The notes under the pieces: generated by a model | What the model saw: only the letters and a program-made list of their open reading frames with translations | Told to the model about the DNA's origin: nothing | The model's database searches: none | Part shown: piece after piece, positions 1 through 6,924 of the stretch | How the letters are laid out: every line of letters starts with the position of its first letter | How positions within the stretch are numbered: the first letter of the stretch is position 1 | Virus record (IMG/VR): IMGVR_UViG_3300031918_000110 | Span: 1-31,358 of that record | Length of the DNA stretch: 31,358 nt | Strand: one strand, 5' to 3' | From: a virus | Translations under genes and position numbers: made by a program

Positions 1-127
1 GCTGAAAATGTATTTAGAGAACGGTCTAAGAGTGAACAGGAACGATTTAAAGCAGAGGAAAAACAGCGGGAAGAAGCGGATATATTCTACTCACGAGTTG
101 AAACGACTTACGGAAAAGACGCGGAAA
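1..127. repeat. Terminal direct repeat, left copy (assembly overlap)
   Basis: The first 127 bases are identical to the last 127 bases of the window. The copy lies inside the scaffold gene, and the reading frame continues across the join. An overlap of exactly 127 bases inside a coding sequence is what a de Bruijn assembler leaves on a circular contig, so I read it as proof of circular or circularly permuted DNA and not as a biological terminal repeat. Confidence 0.95.
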
Positions 128-498
128 AAATTAGCGAGTTCCAGAGTCTTGTAAACGAGAACGTAGATGTTTTAAATGCACTTCCCGCAGATATTCACGA
201 CTTTGTAGATGACAGCCCTTTAGGGGTTCGAGTGCTTGAGACTATCTTAAAGTACCCGCAATTCCAAGAGCTATTAATGGGTATTAAAAACCCTGCATAT
301 CGTCTATCAAGGCTCGTAGAAATCGAGCGTGCCCTGTCTAGTTCTTCTGCATCGCCTGTAGTTTCAGCATCTAAAGTATCAAAGGCTCCCGATCCTATTG
401 GTGCTGTAAGTGCTGGTGGAAATTCTGTAGTTAATCCAGAAGATCTCTCATTTCGAGAGCGTCTTTTAAAAGAACAAAAACGACGGTTAAACCGTTAA
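1..498 (+). CDS. Scaffold protein, C-terminal part (continues from 30815)
   Basis: Frame 1 is open from base 1 to the TAA at 496-498. It continues the gene that starts at ATG 30815, and the join gives one protein of 304 residues, almost the size of the P22 scaffold (303). The part shown here is charged and helical, has a Ser/Ala-rich low-complexity linker, and ends in a very basic helix (SFRERLLKEQKRRLNR). In P22 the C-terminal basic helix-turn-helix of the scaffold binds the coat. The gene stands between portal and coat, exactly where gene 8 lies in P22. The role, guiding procapsid assembly and then leaving, is inferred from position, length and composition, since scaffolds diverge too much for me to claim sequence identity. 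A GTG at 232 is internal and not a start. Confidence 0.8.
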   Translation, partial: AENVFRERSKSEQERFKAEEKQREEADIFYSRVETTYGKDAEKISEFQSLVNENVDVLNALPADIHDFVDDSPLGVRVLETILKYPQFQELLMGIKNPAYRLSRLVEIERALSSSSASPVVSASKVSKAPDPIGAVSAGGNSVVNPEDLSFRERLLKEQKRRLNR

Positions 499-508
499 AG
501 GCTAACAA

Positions 509-1708
509 ATGTCTACATTTAAACTTGATACCCTTGCTGTTGATATTGCCATTGAGTTGGACAATTCGCTCCCTGTATTGCTCAATGGTAGCACCGATCT
601 AAACAACTCGTTTACTTCGCGTTCTGGTGTGACTATCTCCATGCGTAAGACTGATTTTGGTGCTGACCTTACGTCTGGTGCTGACATCACCTCGGCAGAT
701 GGTAGCGTCATTGAGAACACAGTCTCCATCACTCTTTCCGCTGACTCTGCTAAGTTAAGTGTGTCACAGCTTGAAGAAGACTATGCCGCTGGTAAGGGTG
801 GGCAGACCGTTAAACAGCGCGTTGTTAAGATGGGTTCCCAGATCCAGAAGAAAGCAATCAATGCTCTTGCTATGAATGCTGGAATTGCCATTATTCAAGG
901 TACAGCAGATTCGGCATCCTACACCGATCTTCGTGCCGCTATTGCCAATATTGAAAACGCTCGCGCAAACTCTGAAGTATTTGCAGGCATGAATCCTATC
1001 CAAGCCTCGCAGGTTCGTAACTCTGGCGTTAGCTTCTTCCAGGCTGATTTGTCTGGTACGTTTGGCGATGGTTCCATGGGCAAGATCGACGGTGTTAAGG
1101 CGTTCAAGACTCCCGATTTCGGTACTTTGACCACTGGTACTCGTGTGCTTACTGGTGCATTGACCGTTACCACTACGATCAATACCGATGGTGCTACGAC
1201 TCTAGCAACAACTGCAGCGACATCGTTGATTGGTACGGTCAAAAAAGGTGAAATCATCTTTGCAACTGGTATCACAGGCGTGGACGTGTTTAAGGATCCA
1301 TCCTCCGCACCGTTTGCATTCGTTGTGCAGGCTGATGTATCTTGCTCTGGCACCGCTAATAGCTTTACCGTGCAGCCTCTATACTTTACTGCTCGTGATC
1401 CAAACAAGAACGTTGGCGCAGCCTCGATTCCATCGGGCACCGTGCTTACACTTGGCATGACCGCAAGCACGAAATACAACCGCGGTATCATTTGGGCAAA
1501 GCCAGCGTTTGAGTATGTCAACCGTCCAATGGCTAAGATCAAGGGATGGGATAATATGGTCGTAACTACCCTCAAGGGTTTGACATTCCTTGCAACCGAG
1601 GGTGGAGACTTCAATACTGGCATCAACTCTATCGGCTGGCGTTTGCTGACTGGATTCGCGGTCAGCTACCCAGAGTTGGTCGCTGTGTACTACTCTAAAC
1701 AGTCGTAA
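509..1708 (+). CDS. Major coat protein, P22 gp5-like
   Basis: A 399-residue protein directly after the scaffold gene, slightly shorter than P22 gp5 (430). The N-terminal half has a segment rich in charged residues and helix (VSQLEEDYAAG through KKAINALAMNAG), followed by a domain rich in Thr, Val and Gly (about residues 200-300) that could be the inserted I-domain of P22-type coats. The end, with LATEGGDFNTGINSIGWRLL then a run ending PELVAVYYSKQS, resembles the P22 coat end in which a Gly-rich segment precedes the last strand. It forms the icosahedral shell. The start ATG at 509 is 10 bases after the scaffold stop, with AAAGGCTAAC in front. The gene ends at a strong terminator, so transcription of the late operon is interrupted here and restarts at 3433. 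HK97-fold membership is known for the family; assignment here is by order and weak similarity. Confidence 0.8.
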   Translation: MSTFKLDTLAVDIAIELDNSLPVLLNGSTDLNNSFTSRSGVTISMRKTDFGADLTSGADITSADGSVIENTVSITLSADSAKLSVSQLEEDYAAGKGGQTVKQRVVKMGSQIQKKAINALAMNAGIAIIQGTADSASYTDLRAAIANIENARANSEVFAGMNPIQASQVRNSGVSFFQADLSGTFGDGSMGKIDGVKAFKTPDFGTLTTGTRVLTGALTVTTTINTDGATTLATTAATSLIGTVKKGEIIFATGITGVDVFKDPSSAPFAFVVQADVSCSGTANSFTVQPLYFTARDPNKNVGAASIPSGTVLTLGMTASTKYNRGIIWAKPAFEYVNRPMAKIKGWDNMVVTTLKGLTFLATEGGDFNTGINSIGWRLLTGFAVSYPELVAVYYSKQS

Positions 1709-1717
1709 CTGATAGAA

Positions 1718-1760
1718 ACAAAAAAGAGCCTCTTGCATTGCGCAGGAGGCTCTTTTTTGT
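1718..1760. terminator. Bidirectional intrinsic terminator after coat gene
   Basis: AAAAAAGAGCCTC, a 12-base loop region, then GAGGCTCTTTTTT. The stem is perfect and flanked by A and T runs, so it can stop the rightward coat transcript and also the leftward accessory operon that ends at 1761. Confidence 0.93.
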
Positions 1761-2129
1761 TTATGGTATATTATCCATATCCATATCCATATAAAATGGC
1801 TTCACTCTCCATGTTATTTCTCCGTAGTTGTAAGGTCTACACCTTCGGATAACTGGGATAATCTCGATCCATTGCAATGTAATTTCTGGTACAGGTTTTG
1901 AGATTCTTCTATTATCTCGTTTAACTCCGTTTGTCGCTACAGTGTTAAGGGTAAACGCATTAGACCAATTCCGCAAACGCCTTGCATTTATTAGTGTAAT
2001 TTCAGATCCATTCTTTTCTTTTATCTCTCCAATATGCACACCAGCAGTATAGGTTCGGACGATTACCTCTTTACCTGTTGTCGCTTTCGCTACATAGGTA
2101 ACGCCATTGATTACGATCTCATTTTCCAT
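1761..2129 (-). CDS. Small conserved phage protein (DUF6948-like)
   Basis: A 122-residue protein whose N-terminal half (EIVINGVTYV, then VIVRTYTAGVHIGEI, then NARRLRNW) follows a pattern I know from many small phage proteins with a consensus like RTYSAGV-x-G-x-L and NARRI-x-x-W, listed as DUF6948. Its function is unknown. The start at 2129 has AAGGAG eight bases upstream. It is the last gene of a leftward operon that starts at the promoter near 3361-3389 and stops at the terminator 1718-1760. A gene cassette lies just upstream, and removing it would place this gene directly behind the ribbon-helix-helix ORF. Confidence 0.75.
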   Translation of the reverse strand: MENEIVINGVTYVAKATTGKEVIVRTYTAGVHIGEIKEKNGSEITLINARRLRNWSNAFTLNTVATNGVKRDNRRISKPVPEITLQWIEIIPVIRRCRPYNYGEITWRVKPFYMDMDMDNIP

Positions 2130-2173
2130 TCTGATTCTCCTTGATTGGTTTGTTTAGCTTTAGATTTGTGATA

Positions 2174-2262
2174 ATGTAACTCGCAATGCTAATTCCTTCG
2201 CCACCGCCTAGAGCCTAGCTTTATGCGTTACTATGTGGTGTCGGGTTCATTGACTGTTAGGT
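2174..2262 (-). other. attC site of the lone cassette
   Basis: Read on the minus strand: R'' ACCTAAC, an imperfect hairpin with ACCCGACACCAC opposite GGCGGTGGC, then GCGAG followed by TTACAT. The distal R' is not GTTRRRY but GTTACAT, which is expected if the last six bases come from the insertion target. The TTAGGT that would complete a perfect R' sits at the other end of the cassette (2924-2929). The inner sequence is nearly that of the attC at 18811-18895. Confidence 0.8.
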
Positions 2263-2929
2263 ATGTATTATTATTTGTTTGCCTCGTAAAACGCCCTTGC
2301 AAATCCTTGACTGCACATAGATCTAATATCTGCATCGCATTTAATATTCCCTTTCGCCCATTGAAATTCTGGAATCAAATCTACTGCCGACTTATGCAGA
2401 AATGCAAGTGCGGGTTTTGGTCTGCCTGGACGAATATATAAGTCTGGATTCTTTGGGCAATCCTCCCAATTTTGGTGTATAGGCTCTGGCATGACGAAAT
2501 TACCCCACAATGCCGTTTTCTTTGTCCAAGGGCTGCCATATTGCCAAGGCTGATAAACGGCTTTAGGTTTTCCGATAGCCTCTTGTAGCTTTCCGTTTGC
2601 TGGGTTTTCCATTACCCACCATTTCGGTTTAGCCTGTTCAATAATCCTCTGACAATGCCTAACAAGGAACATTCCTTTTTCAATATCGTTTCTCTTATGA
2701 AATCCTTTTGCAGTTGAAAATTCAGTGCAGACTGGATTTGCAATAATGCCCCAAACACTCTCAGGCGGCACAAAGTTTTCTACCCCTATTTTTTCTCCGA
2801 CCATAATAACATTGTAATCGGGGTCGAGTTGGTAGAAATATGAGTCACTGCCCAAATCTGCACAAAGATGTAAAATCGTTTTCATTTATTTTATTCTCTC
2901 CTCGATCCAACCGAATGTTGTGTACCTAA
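2180..2929 (-). mobile_element. Single integron cassette inserted in a phage operon
   Basis: About 750 bp between the two G/TT crossover points. It begins (minus strand) with TTAGGT and a 34-bp leader shared with two cassettes of the other array, carries one methyltransferase gene, and ends with an attC. Rejoining the outer flanks gives GCATAG followed by TTACAT, a GTT target, so the empty site can be rebuilt exactly. Confidence 0.78.
2271..2885 (-). CDS. C5-cytosine DNA methyltransferase-like cassette protein
   Basis: A 204-residue protein. LHLCADLGSDS near residue 5 could be the SAM-binding strand, NPVCTEFSTAKG (residues 50-61) corresponds to the PPC motif IV with the nucleophile Cys53, and WWVMENP (89-95) matches the ENV motif VI. 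GSPWTKKTALWGN follows as in the small phage-type orphan enzymes. No target-recognition domain of bacterial length is present; the protein is about half the size of a typical Dcm. Its likely role is to modify phage DNA against host restriction. The leader GATCGAGGAGA gives the ribosome site for the ATG at 2885. It is the only gene of its cassette and stops eight bases before the R'' box. The PPC motif reads PVC and the SAM-binding GxG is poor, so activity is uncertain. Confidence 0.72.
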   Translation of the reverse strand: MKTILHLCADLGSDSYFYQLDPDYNVIMVGEKIGVENFVPPESVWGIIANPVCTEFSTAKGFHKRNDIEKGMFLVRHCQRIIEQAKPKWWVMENPANGKLQEAIGKPKAVYQPWQYGSPWTKKTALWGNFVMPEPIHQNWEDCPKNPDLYIRPGRPKPALAFLHKSAVDLIPEFQWAKGNIKCDADIRSMCSQGFARAFYEANK

Positions 2930-2930
2930 C
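2897..2930 (-). repeat. Shared cassette leader, copy 1
   Basis: 34 bp, 33 identical to the copies at 18784-18817 and 19859-19892. On the minus strand it runs from GTTAGGT through ACACAAC, a small stem (CAAC/GTTG) and GATCGAGGAGA, which is the ribosome site of the following gene. Confidence 0.85.
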
Positions 2931-2961
2931 TATGCTTTAGATAAATTAAGCGTATGATATT
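2924..2961 (-). other. Candidate attI-like insertion site, array 1
   Basis: On the minus strand AATATCATACGC, 19 bases, then GTTAGGT, where the cassette begins. The same 12-mer with one change sits at the same 19-base distance from the first core of the other array (20765-20802). There is no R'' box or hairpin partner on this side, so it is not an attC. The function as a target for an integron integrase is inferred. Confidence 0.5.
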
Positions 2962-3088
2962 ACGTGTTTAACTTGAATTTATCTACGATCATCCGCGTAA
3001 CACACACGCAATTAGCCTTTGCTATGGCCTGTAACGTGATCTTTTCGTGCTCGGATAGGCGTAATGTTAGTTTTGCAGTTTTTGGCAT
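2960..3088 (-). CDS. Putative ribbon-helix-helix protein
   Basis: A 42-residue ORF from ATG 3088. TAKLTLRLSEHEKITLQAIA followed by a helix ending RMIVDKFKLN has the strand-helix-helix pattern of small RHH DNA-binding proteins (MetJ/Arc or MobC type). No good ribosome site precedes the ATG. The frame stays open back to a TTG at 3145, and a -1 shift at a run of six T would fuse it to the short ORF 3067-3162. It may therefore be the second half of a broken or frameshifted gene. It is the gene immediately upstream of the cassette insertion point. Confidence 0.5.
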   Translation of the reverse strand: MPKTAKLTLRLSEHEKITLQAIAKANCVCVTRMIVDKFKLNT

Positions 3089-3162
3089 TTTGAATCCGTA
3101 AAAAATAGAGCGATTATCTCGCTCTCGGTTAGTTGTTGCCTGCAATGGGGGAAATTAATCAT
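3067..3162 (-). pseudogene. Truncated zinc-ribbon-like ORF, paralogue of the 20322 gene
   Basis: A 31-residue ORF starting at ATG 3162, overlapping the stop of the 52-residue gene and using GAGGAG inside it as ribosome site. Its first 20 residues (PHCRQQLTESEIIALF) match the gene at 20322-20489 (CPHCKQPLTESEIIALF), but the first cysteine is replaced by Phe and the reading frame ends soon after. The downstream RHH segment lies in the -1 frame. I read it as the remnant of a gene whose C-terminal half was exchanged. Confidence 0.5.
3099..3124 (-). terminator. Terminator-like hairpin inside coding sequence (copy 1)
   Basis: Minus strand: GAGCGA, GATAA, TCGCTC, TA, then six T. The 6-bp stem plus T run looks like an intrinsic terminator or attenuator. 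The same hairpin is kept in the paralogous module at 20429-20451. Confidence 0.45.
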
Positions 3163-3313
3163 TAATCTCCTCATAGTCCGAGCCATCCAAGTCATCTACA
3201 GATTCGATAAACCCGCAGGATTTCAAACATTCAACATATTCTGCAACAGAATAAAAAACAGGTGCATTTGGTTCTGTTGTCATTCCGTAGTTTGTATTTA
3301 GATTGCGGATCAT
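3155..3313 (-). CDS. Conserved 52-residue acidic leader protein, copy 1
   Basis: A 52-residue protein starting MIRNLNTNYGM and ending in an Asp/Glu-rich tail (DDLDGSDYEEIND), with the core SVAEYVECLKSCGFIES. A near-identical copy lies at 20482-20640. The start at 3313 is preceded by AAAGGA with good spacing; earlier in-frame starts would run into the promoter region. It is the first gene after the leftward promoter and overlaps the next ORF. The function is unknown; the small acidic form and its position right behind an early promoter resemble phage proteins that act on host factors, but nothing in the sequence proves that. Confidence 0.7.
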   Translation of the reverse strand: MIRNLNTNYGMTTEPNAPVFYSVAEYVECLKSCGFIESVDDLDGSDYEEIND

Positions 3314-3360
3314 TTTCATTTCCTTTTGGACATAGCGGTATTGCTTGCGTCCATACAGAT

Positions 3361-3389
3361 AATATAGCATTATTGCACGTGCAAATCAA
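3361..3389 (-). promoter_or_regulatory. Sigma70-type promoter, leftward, accessory operon 1
   Basis: TTGATT, 17 bases, TATATT on the minus strand, with the -10 at 3361-3366. It is homologous to the promoter at 20687-20715, and the first 25 bases of the transcript are also conserved, including a TGGAC/GTCC(A) inverted repeat before the ribosome site. Confidence 0.8.
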
Positions 3390-3432
3390 GGGTTTTTTAT
3401 TATTCCGTGAAAATAAATGCAAAAACACGATC

Positions 3433-3461
3433 TTGACGGATTTTGATTGCGTTTGTATAGA
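3433..3461 (+). promoter_or_regulatory. Sigma70-type promoter for tail genes
   Basis: TTGACG, 17 bases, TATAGA upstream of the gp4-like gene, divergent from the leftward promoter. It restarts late transcription after the terminator behind the coat gene. Confidence 0.7.
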
Positions 3462-3470
3462 CTTTCGTTG

Positions 3471-3481
3471 GCGTATATTAG
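3471..3481 (+). promoter_or_regulatory. GCGTATATTAG motif before gp4-like gene
   Basis: The 11-mer ends three bases before ATG 3485. Exact copies sit three bases before ATG 12632 and ATG 27002. There is no proper Shine-Dalgarno at this start. Confidence 0.6.
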
Positions 3482-3484
3482 GAC

Positions 3485-4225
3485 ATGAGCATTAACATAC
3501 GCAAATTGATTACCCAATCCTACGCTTTGGCGCAACTTATCTCGCAAGATTTTGACGATGAATTAGACGGTGTAAGGGCAGATGCAGCAGTACAGCAGCT
3601 AAATAACATCATCGCGCAGCTAAATAGCTCCGCAGTTTTCCCTTTTACCCGCACTCAAACCAACTTCGCAGTACCTACAAGTAAAATGAACTATACCATG
3701 GGTATTGATAATGAGAGCGCGATTCCTATTGTTGCTGATATTGCAGCAGATCGACCAGAGTTTATCGAAAAAATGTACTATAAATCATCATCGAATAGTG
3801 CACCGTATGAGATTCGGCAGATTGACTTTAAGGACGTGGGATTATATGCACAGTCTAGAATTAGCATTGGTATGCCTTGCGTGTTTAGCATGGATAACGC
3901 GTATCCGCTGACCAACGTTACATTCAACATTATGCCTTCGGCTGGATCTGTAATTCAGATTGTCTATACTGCTTCGATTCCAGAGGTTAATATCAATACC
4001 GACATGGTTATACCATCTAAGTATAATTCGGTGCTTGTACCCGCATTAGCGCGCCATCTAGCCGTAAATCAGCCATCGGAACTACTGGCAAATATTGACT
4101 CGCTGTACAAAGAGAACTTGAGGCAACTAAAGAGTGCAAACTTGCGAAGTCGTATTCCTAGCTCAACTCGCAACTTTGATAGCATTGACGCTAAAATGTC
4201 TCGCTTTAACAGCGGTTACAACTAA
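3485..4225 (+). CDS. Tail accessory factor, P22 gp4-like head completion protein
   Basis: A 246-residue protein, longer than P22 gp4 (166). The N-terminal helix (IRKLITQSYALAQLISQDFD, then DAAVQQLNNIIAQLN) is the usual opening of gp4-type adaptors, in which a bundle of helices docks onto the portal ring. A helical segment near residues 175-215 (LVPALARHLAVNQPSELLANIDSLYKENL) and a basic, Ser-rich C-terminal tail follow. In P22 gp4 closes the portal vertex after packaging and carries the gp10 hub. It is followed by a gp10-like gene with TAATG overlap, the P22 order. The ATG lies just behind the GCGTATATTAG motif. Confidence 0.72.
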   Translation: MSINIRKLITQSYALAQLISQDFDDELDGVRADAAVQQLNNIIAQLNSSAVFPFTRTQTNFAVPTSKMNYTMGIDNESAIPIVADIAADRPEFIEKMYYKSSSNSAPYEIRQIDFKDVGLYAQSRISIGMPCVFSMDNAYPLTNVTFNIMPSAGSVIQIVYTASIPEVNINTDMVIPSKYNSVLVPALARHLAVNQPSELLANIDSLYKENLRQLKSANLRSRIPSSTRNFDSIDAKMSRFNSGYN

Positions 4226-5757
4226 TGCCAATGATTGACCTGTTTTCCGAATCGTACCAGCTAAAGCAACGGAGCCAGGCACAACAGCGTTGCGTCAACT
4301 GGAATTACGAACGATATGAAGGGAATGGAGACAAGACAAAAACTGCATCGGCATTAGCGACAACCCTAGGCGCTCGTCTGGTAGCTACTATGAGCGCAAG
4401 TCCTAACTCTGTTAATCGTAGTATATACCTATCAAGTGCTGGTACGGCTCCAGAGTTTACGCCTCGTATCTATGGTGCATGGGGTGATTCTGTTTATCGT
4501 TTCAATCGTGACAACAAGACAAACTATAAAATTGGAACTATCACAGATAACGGTACTCCTGTAAATATGACTGATAATGGGCAGGGTGGATACTTGCTTA
4601 TCGTTGATGGTATATCAGCGTATTCTACTCGCATGGGAGACTCTGATGGAGTTCAATCTCTTTCCGTTGTACCTATGCCTAAGATGCCATTGAGCACGGA
4701 TCCAATCCAGCCTACACATTGCGCGTTCATCGGGCAAAGGCTTTTCGTAAATGCCAAGGGGTCCTCGTACTTCTTTTATGGCGATATAACCGATCCTGTA
4801 ACAATGGACGGCGGAACGGTTTTTCAAGATGGAAACTTTTATAGTGATGAATCAAGTGGCGACATTATTAAAGCGTTGTGTGTTGTCAATGGCTCATTGC
4901 TTACGCTTGGATTCCGTTCATACTCGCTGTGGCAGATCACAAACAATCAGGATAATCCTCTTTCTGTAACATCGGGAACGTCTAACGCTGTAGGTATCGA
5001 GGCACCTTACTCGCTTGCAGGTATTGATGATAAAGCGTTTTGGCTCGCATCATCGGACGTTGGCGGCATTGGCGTTTATATGCTGCAGAATGCAACGCTT
5101 ACACGAGTGAGCACACAGGGAATAGACGAACAGTTAATGGATATATCTAATCGTGCGTCTGCGGAAGGATGCGCGTATTCGCTAAAGGGCGCGACGTTCT
5201 ATGTACTTTCATTCATTGGCGAGAATCGTACCTTTGTTTATGACCATTCTGTAGACAAATGGCACGAACGGTTGTCACGAGACTTCAATACTGGCGATTG
5301 GAAATCGTGGATGTATAACCACGTAATCCATGTAAACGGTCAAATATTTGCTGGTGTTGCGTTCGGTGCTTCCGCATTTGTGGAGCTTCGTGACGATATC
5401 TATACCGAATACGATGGGTCTCAGATTGTACGCATGGGTAGTAGCAAGGTGCTATTTGATGACCTAAACCCTGTTTGTATCCAAGAACTTACGCTAGATA
5501 TGCTTGTTGGCTATACCGAGCTTCTAACTGGTCAAGGCTCAGACCCTAAGATCATGTTGCAGATTAGCCGAGATGGTGGCGAAACATGGTCGTCAATCAG
5601 TACGCGAAGCCTTGGAAAGCAGGGAAACTACAGGAAAAAAGTATCTTGGTCTGGACTTGGAACCGCTGTAAATTGGGCGTTCCGAATTTCCGTTTCTGAT
5701 CCTGTTCCATGCCATATCTACCAAACCAAAGTACGCTATACAAAGGGAGTGGTATAA
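4225..5757 (+). CDS. Tail hub, P22 gp10-like DNA stabilization protein
   Basis: A 510-residue protein, near the size of P22 gp10 (472). The pattern is that of the family: repeated beta segments with short motifs such as YRFNRDNKTNY, AFIGQRLFVN, LLTLGFRSYSLW, FVYDHSVDKWHER and FAGVAFGASAFVELRD, suggestive of a beta-propeller, then a C-terminal beta domain with MLQISRDGGETWSS. In P22 six gp10 copies form the tail hub on which gp26 and the tailspikes sit. The start overlaps the stop of the gp4-like gene (TAATG) and the stop overlaps the next start in the same way, so the three genes are translationally coupled. Confidence 0.82.
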   Translation: MPMIDLFSESYQLKQRSQAQQRCVNWNYERYEGNGDKTKTASALATTLGARLVATMSASPNSVNRSIYLSSAGTAPEFTPRIYGAWGDSVYRFNRDNKTNYKIGTITDNGTPVNMTDNGQGGYLLIVDGISAYSTRMGDSDGVQSLSVVPMPKMPLSTDPIQPTHCAFIGQRLFVNAKGSSYFFYGDITDPVTMDGGTVFQDGNFYSDESSGDIIKALCVVNGSLLTLGFRSYSLWQITNNQDNPLSVTSGTSNAVGIEAPYSLAGIDDKAFWLASSDVGGIGVYMLQNATLTRVSTQGIDEQLMDISNRASAEGCAYSLKGATFYVLSFIGENRTFVYDHSVDKWHERLSRDFNTGDWKSWMYNHVIHVNGQIFAGVAFGASAFVELRDDIYTEYDGSQIVRMGSSKVLFDDLNPVCIQELTLDMLVGYTELLTGQGSDPKIMLQISRDGGETWSSISTRSLGKQGNYRKKVSWSGLGTAVNWAFRISVSDPVPCHIYQTKVRYTKGVV

Positions 5758-6122
5758 TGCTCACTTCACTAAATGAAAACCATGCGAGGGTATCAACTCT
5801 TGAAAGTGCAATTCAGACTATTAAACTATTAGTAAGTGCTAACATAGGTTCGTCTGGATTTGGTGATTGGGGAAATGGTAGCTGGATAAAGTACCTTGAA
5901 TTTTGGGACGCTTTTAGATCATTTGATGTTTCCCCCGATTCAGTTTCTTTGCCTTATAAAGTAGGAAACGGTATCGCAAAAATCTATGATACTACAAATC
6001 ATAGCAATGTGGTATCAACAAATGTTTACATGGTAAATACTAGGGTTCTGACTATTCCATCTGGTTTAGTCGGTAAACCTATATACATCGAAATTAACGC
6101 AATTAAAAACGTGAGGGATTAA
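5757..6122 (+). CDS. Unknown tail-region protein at the gp26 position
   Basis: A 121-residue protein. I chose ATG 5757 because it overlaps the gp10-like stop (TAATG); an earlier ATG at 5709 lies deep in that gene. The first 30 residues (NENHARVSTLESAIQTIKLL) have heptad spacing and could form a short coiled coil; the rest is beta-rich (YKVGNGIAKIYDTTN through NTRVLTIPSGL). In P22 the tail needle gene 26 follows gene 10, and needles are trimeric coiled coils ending in a tip domain. This protein is half that size, so a short needle or plug is only a positional guess. I recognise no family. Confidence 0.6.
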   Translation: MLTSLNENHARVSTLESAIQTIKLLVSANIGSSGFGDWGNGSWIKYLEFWDAFRSFDVSPDSVSLPYKVGNGIAKIYDTTNHSNVVSTNVYMVNTRVLTIPSGLVGKPIYIEINAIKNVRD

Positions 6123-6126
6123 TATT

Positions 6127-6924
6127 ATGGGTGTAGGCGCAGTAATGGCAGGACAAGCAGGATTAGGGGCTATAACTGGTGGCTATGGTGCTTACGAGTC
6201 CAATAAAGGAACGAGGGCAGAGCTAAAACAACGTGGCGCTGAATCTGAAAAGATCCAGCAACTAATCAAGGATATGCAATCAGGTACTATTAGAGATGCA
6301 GGTACCGCTTATAGTACGCAGACTCAAGGATTTGACGACAACTTCCAGAACCTTTTGAGCCAGTTACAAAACTCTGATTATTCTAAGTTTGATTTGCAGC
6401 CAACGGAAGATTTCCAGTTTGACATGAATCAGGCAACACAGGATGAAATGAATCCAGACTTGCAGGCGATTATAGACCGAAGCGTGCAGGGAAATATAGC
6501 CGAAGGTGCGTCTGGTGGGTCTCTATACAGCGGATCAACAGGAAAAAACATTGCTCGTGGTACTGCTGACATCCAGGCAAGGGAATGGGACGCTGCAAGA
6601 GGTAGAGCAGAGCAGGCTAAGCAAGGTAAATACTCAGAGTTTACCGATAAGTGGAATCGTGGAAAAGACATCATGGACTCAAAACGGCAGAACTATAATT
6701 CTGGATTGACAAATCTAGGTAGTGCCGTAGGATTACAACAGGATGCGTTCACAAAACAACGTAATGAAGTAACAGAGGCGAACAGATTGGCAAATCAGAA
6801 TATGCTACAATCAAAACAGCAGCAGGGTTTAGACTATGCACAATTAAAGGGTATGCCGTCTAATCTTTCAGCTATTATCTCTGGTGGTCTTGGCGGTATG
6901 ACTTCGGCTTTAGGTGGTAAATAA
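6127..6924 (+). CDS. Ejection protein, P22 gp7-like
   Basis: A 265-residue protein with a Gly/Ala-rich N-terminus (VGAVMAGQAGLGAITGGYGA) that could insert in a membrane, a polar helical middle, the segment EGASGGSLYSGSTGKNIARG found in many phage DNA-transfer proteins, a coiled-coil stretch rich in Gln/Arg/Glu, and a Gly-rich end. It is the first of three genes in the place of P22 genes 7, 20 and 16, whose products leave the capsid with the DNA and build a channel across the envelope. It is coupled to the next gene by TAATG. Function is by order and composition. Confidence 0.65.
   Translation: MGVGAVMAGQAGLGAITGGYGAYESNKGTRAELKQRGAESEKIQQLIKDMQSGTIRDAGTAYSTQTQGFDDNFQNLLSQLQNSDYSKFDLQPTEDFQFDMNQATQDEMNPDLQAIIDRSVQGNIAEGASGGSLYSGSTGKNIARGTADIQAREWDAARGRAEQAKQGKYSEFTDKWNRGKDIMDSKRQNYNSGLTNLGSAVGLQQDAFTKQRNEVTEANRLANQNMLQSKQQQGLDYAQLKGMPSNLSAIISGGLGGMTSALGGK

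Noticed and set aside
919-1626. 235-residue ORF antisense to the coat gene
   Set aside because: It is a long shadow frame caused by the codon use of the coat gene; no ribosome site and no protein-like pattern.
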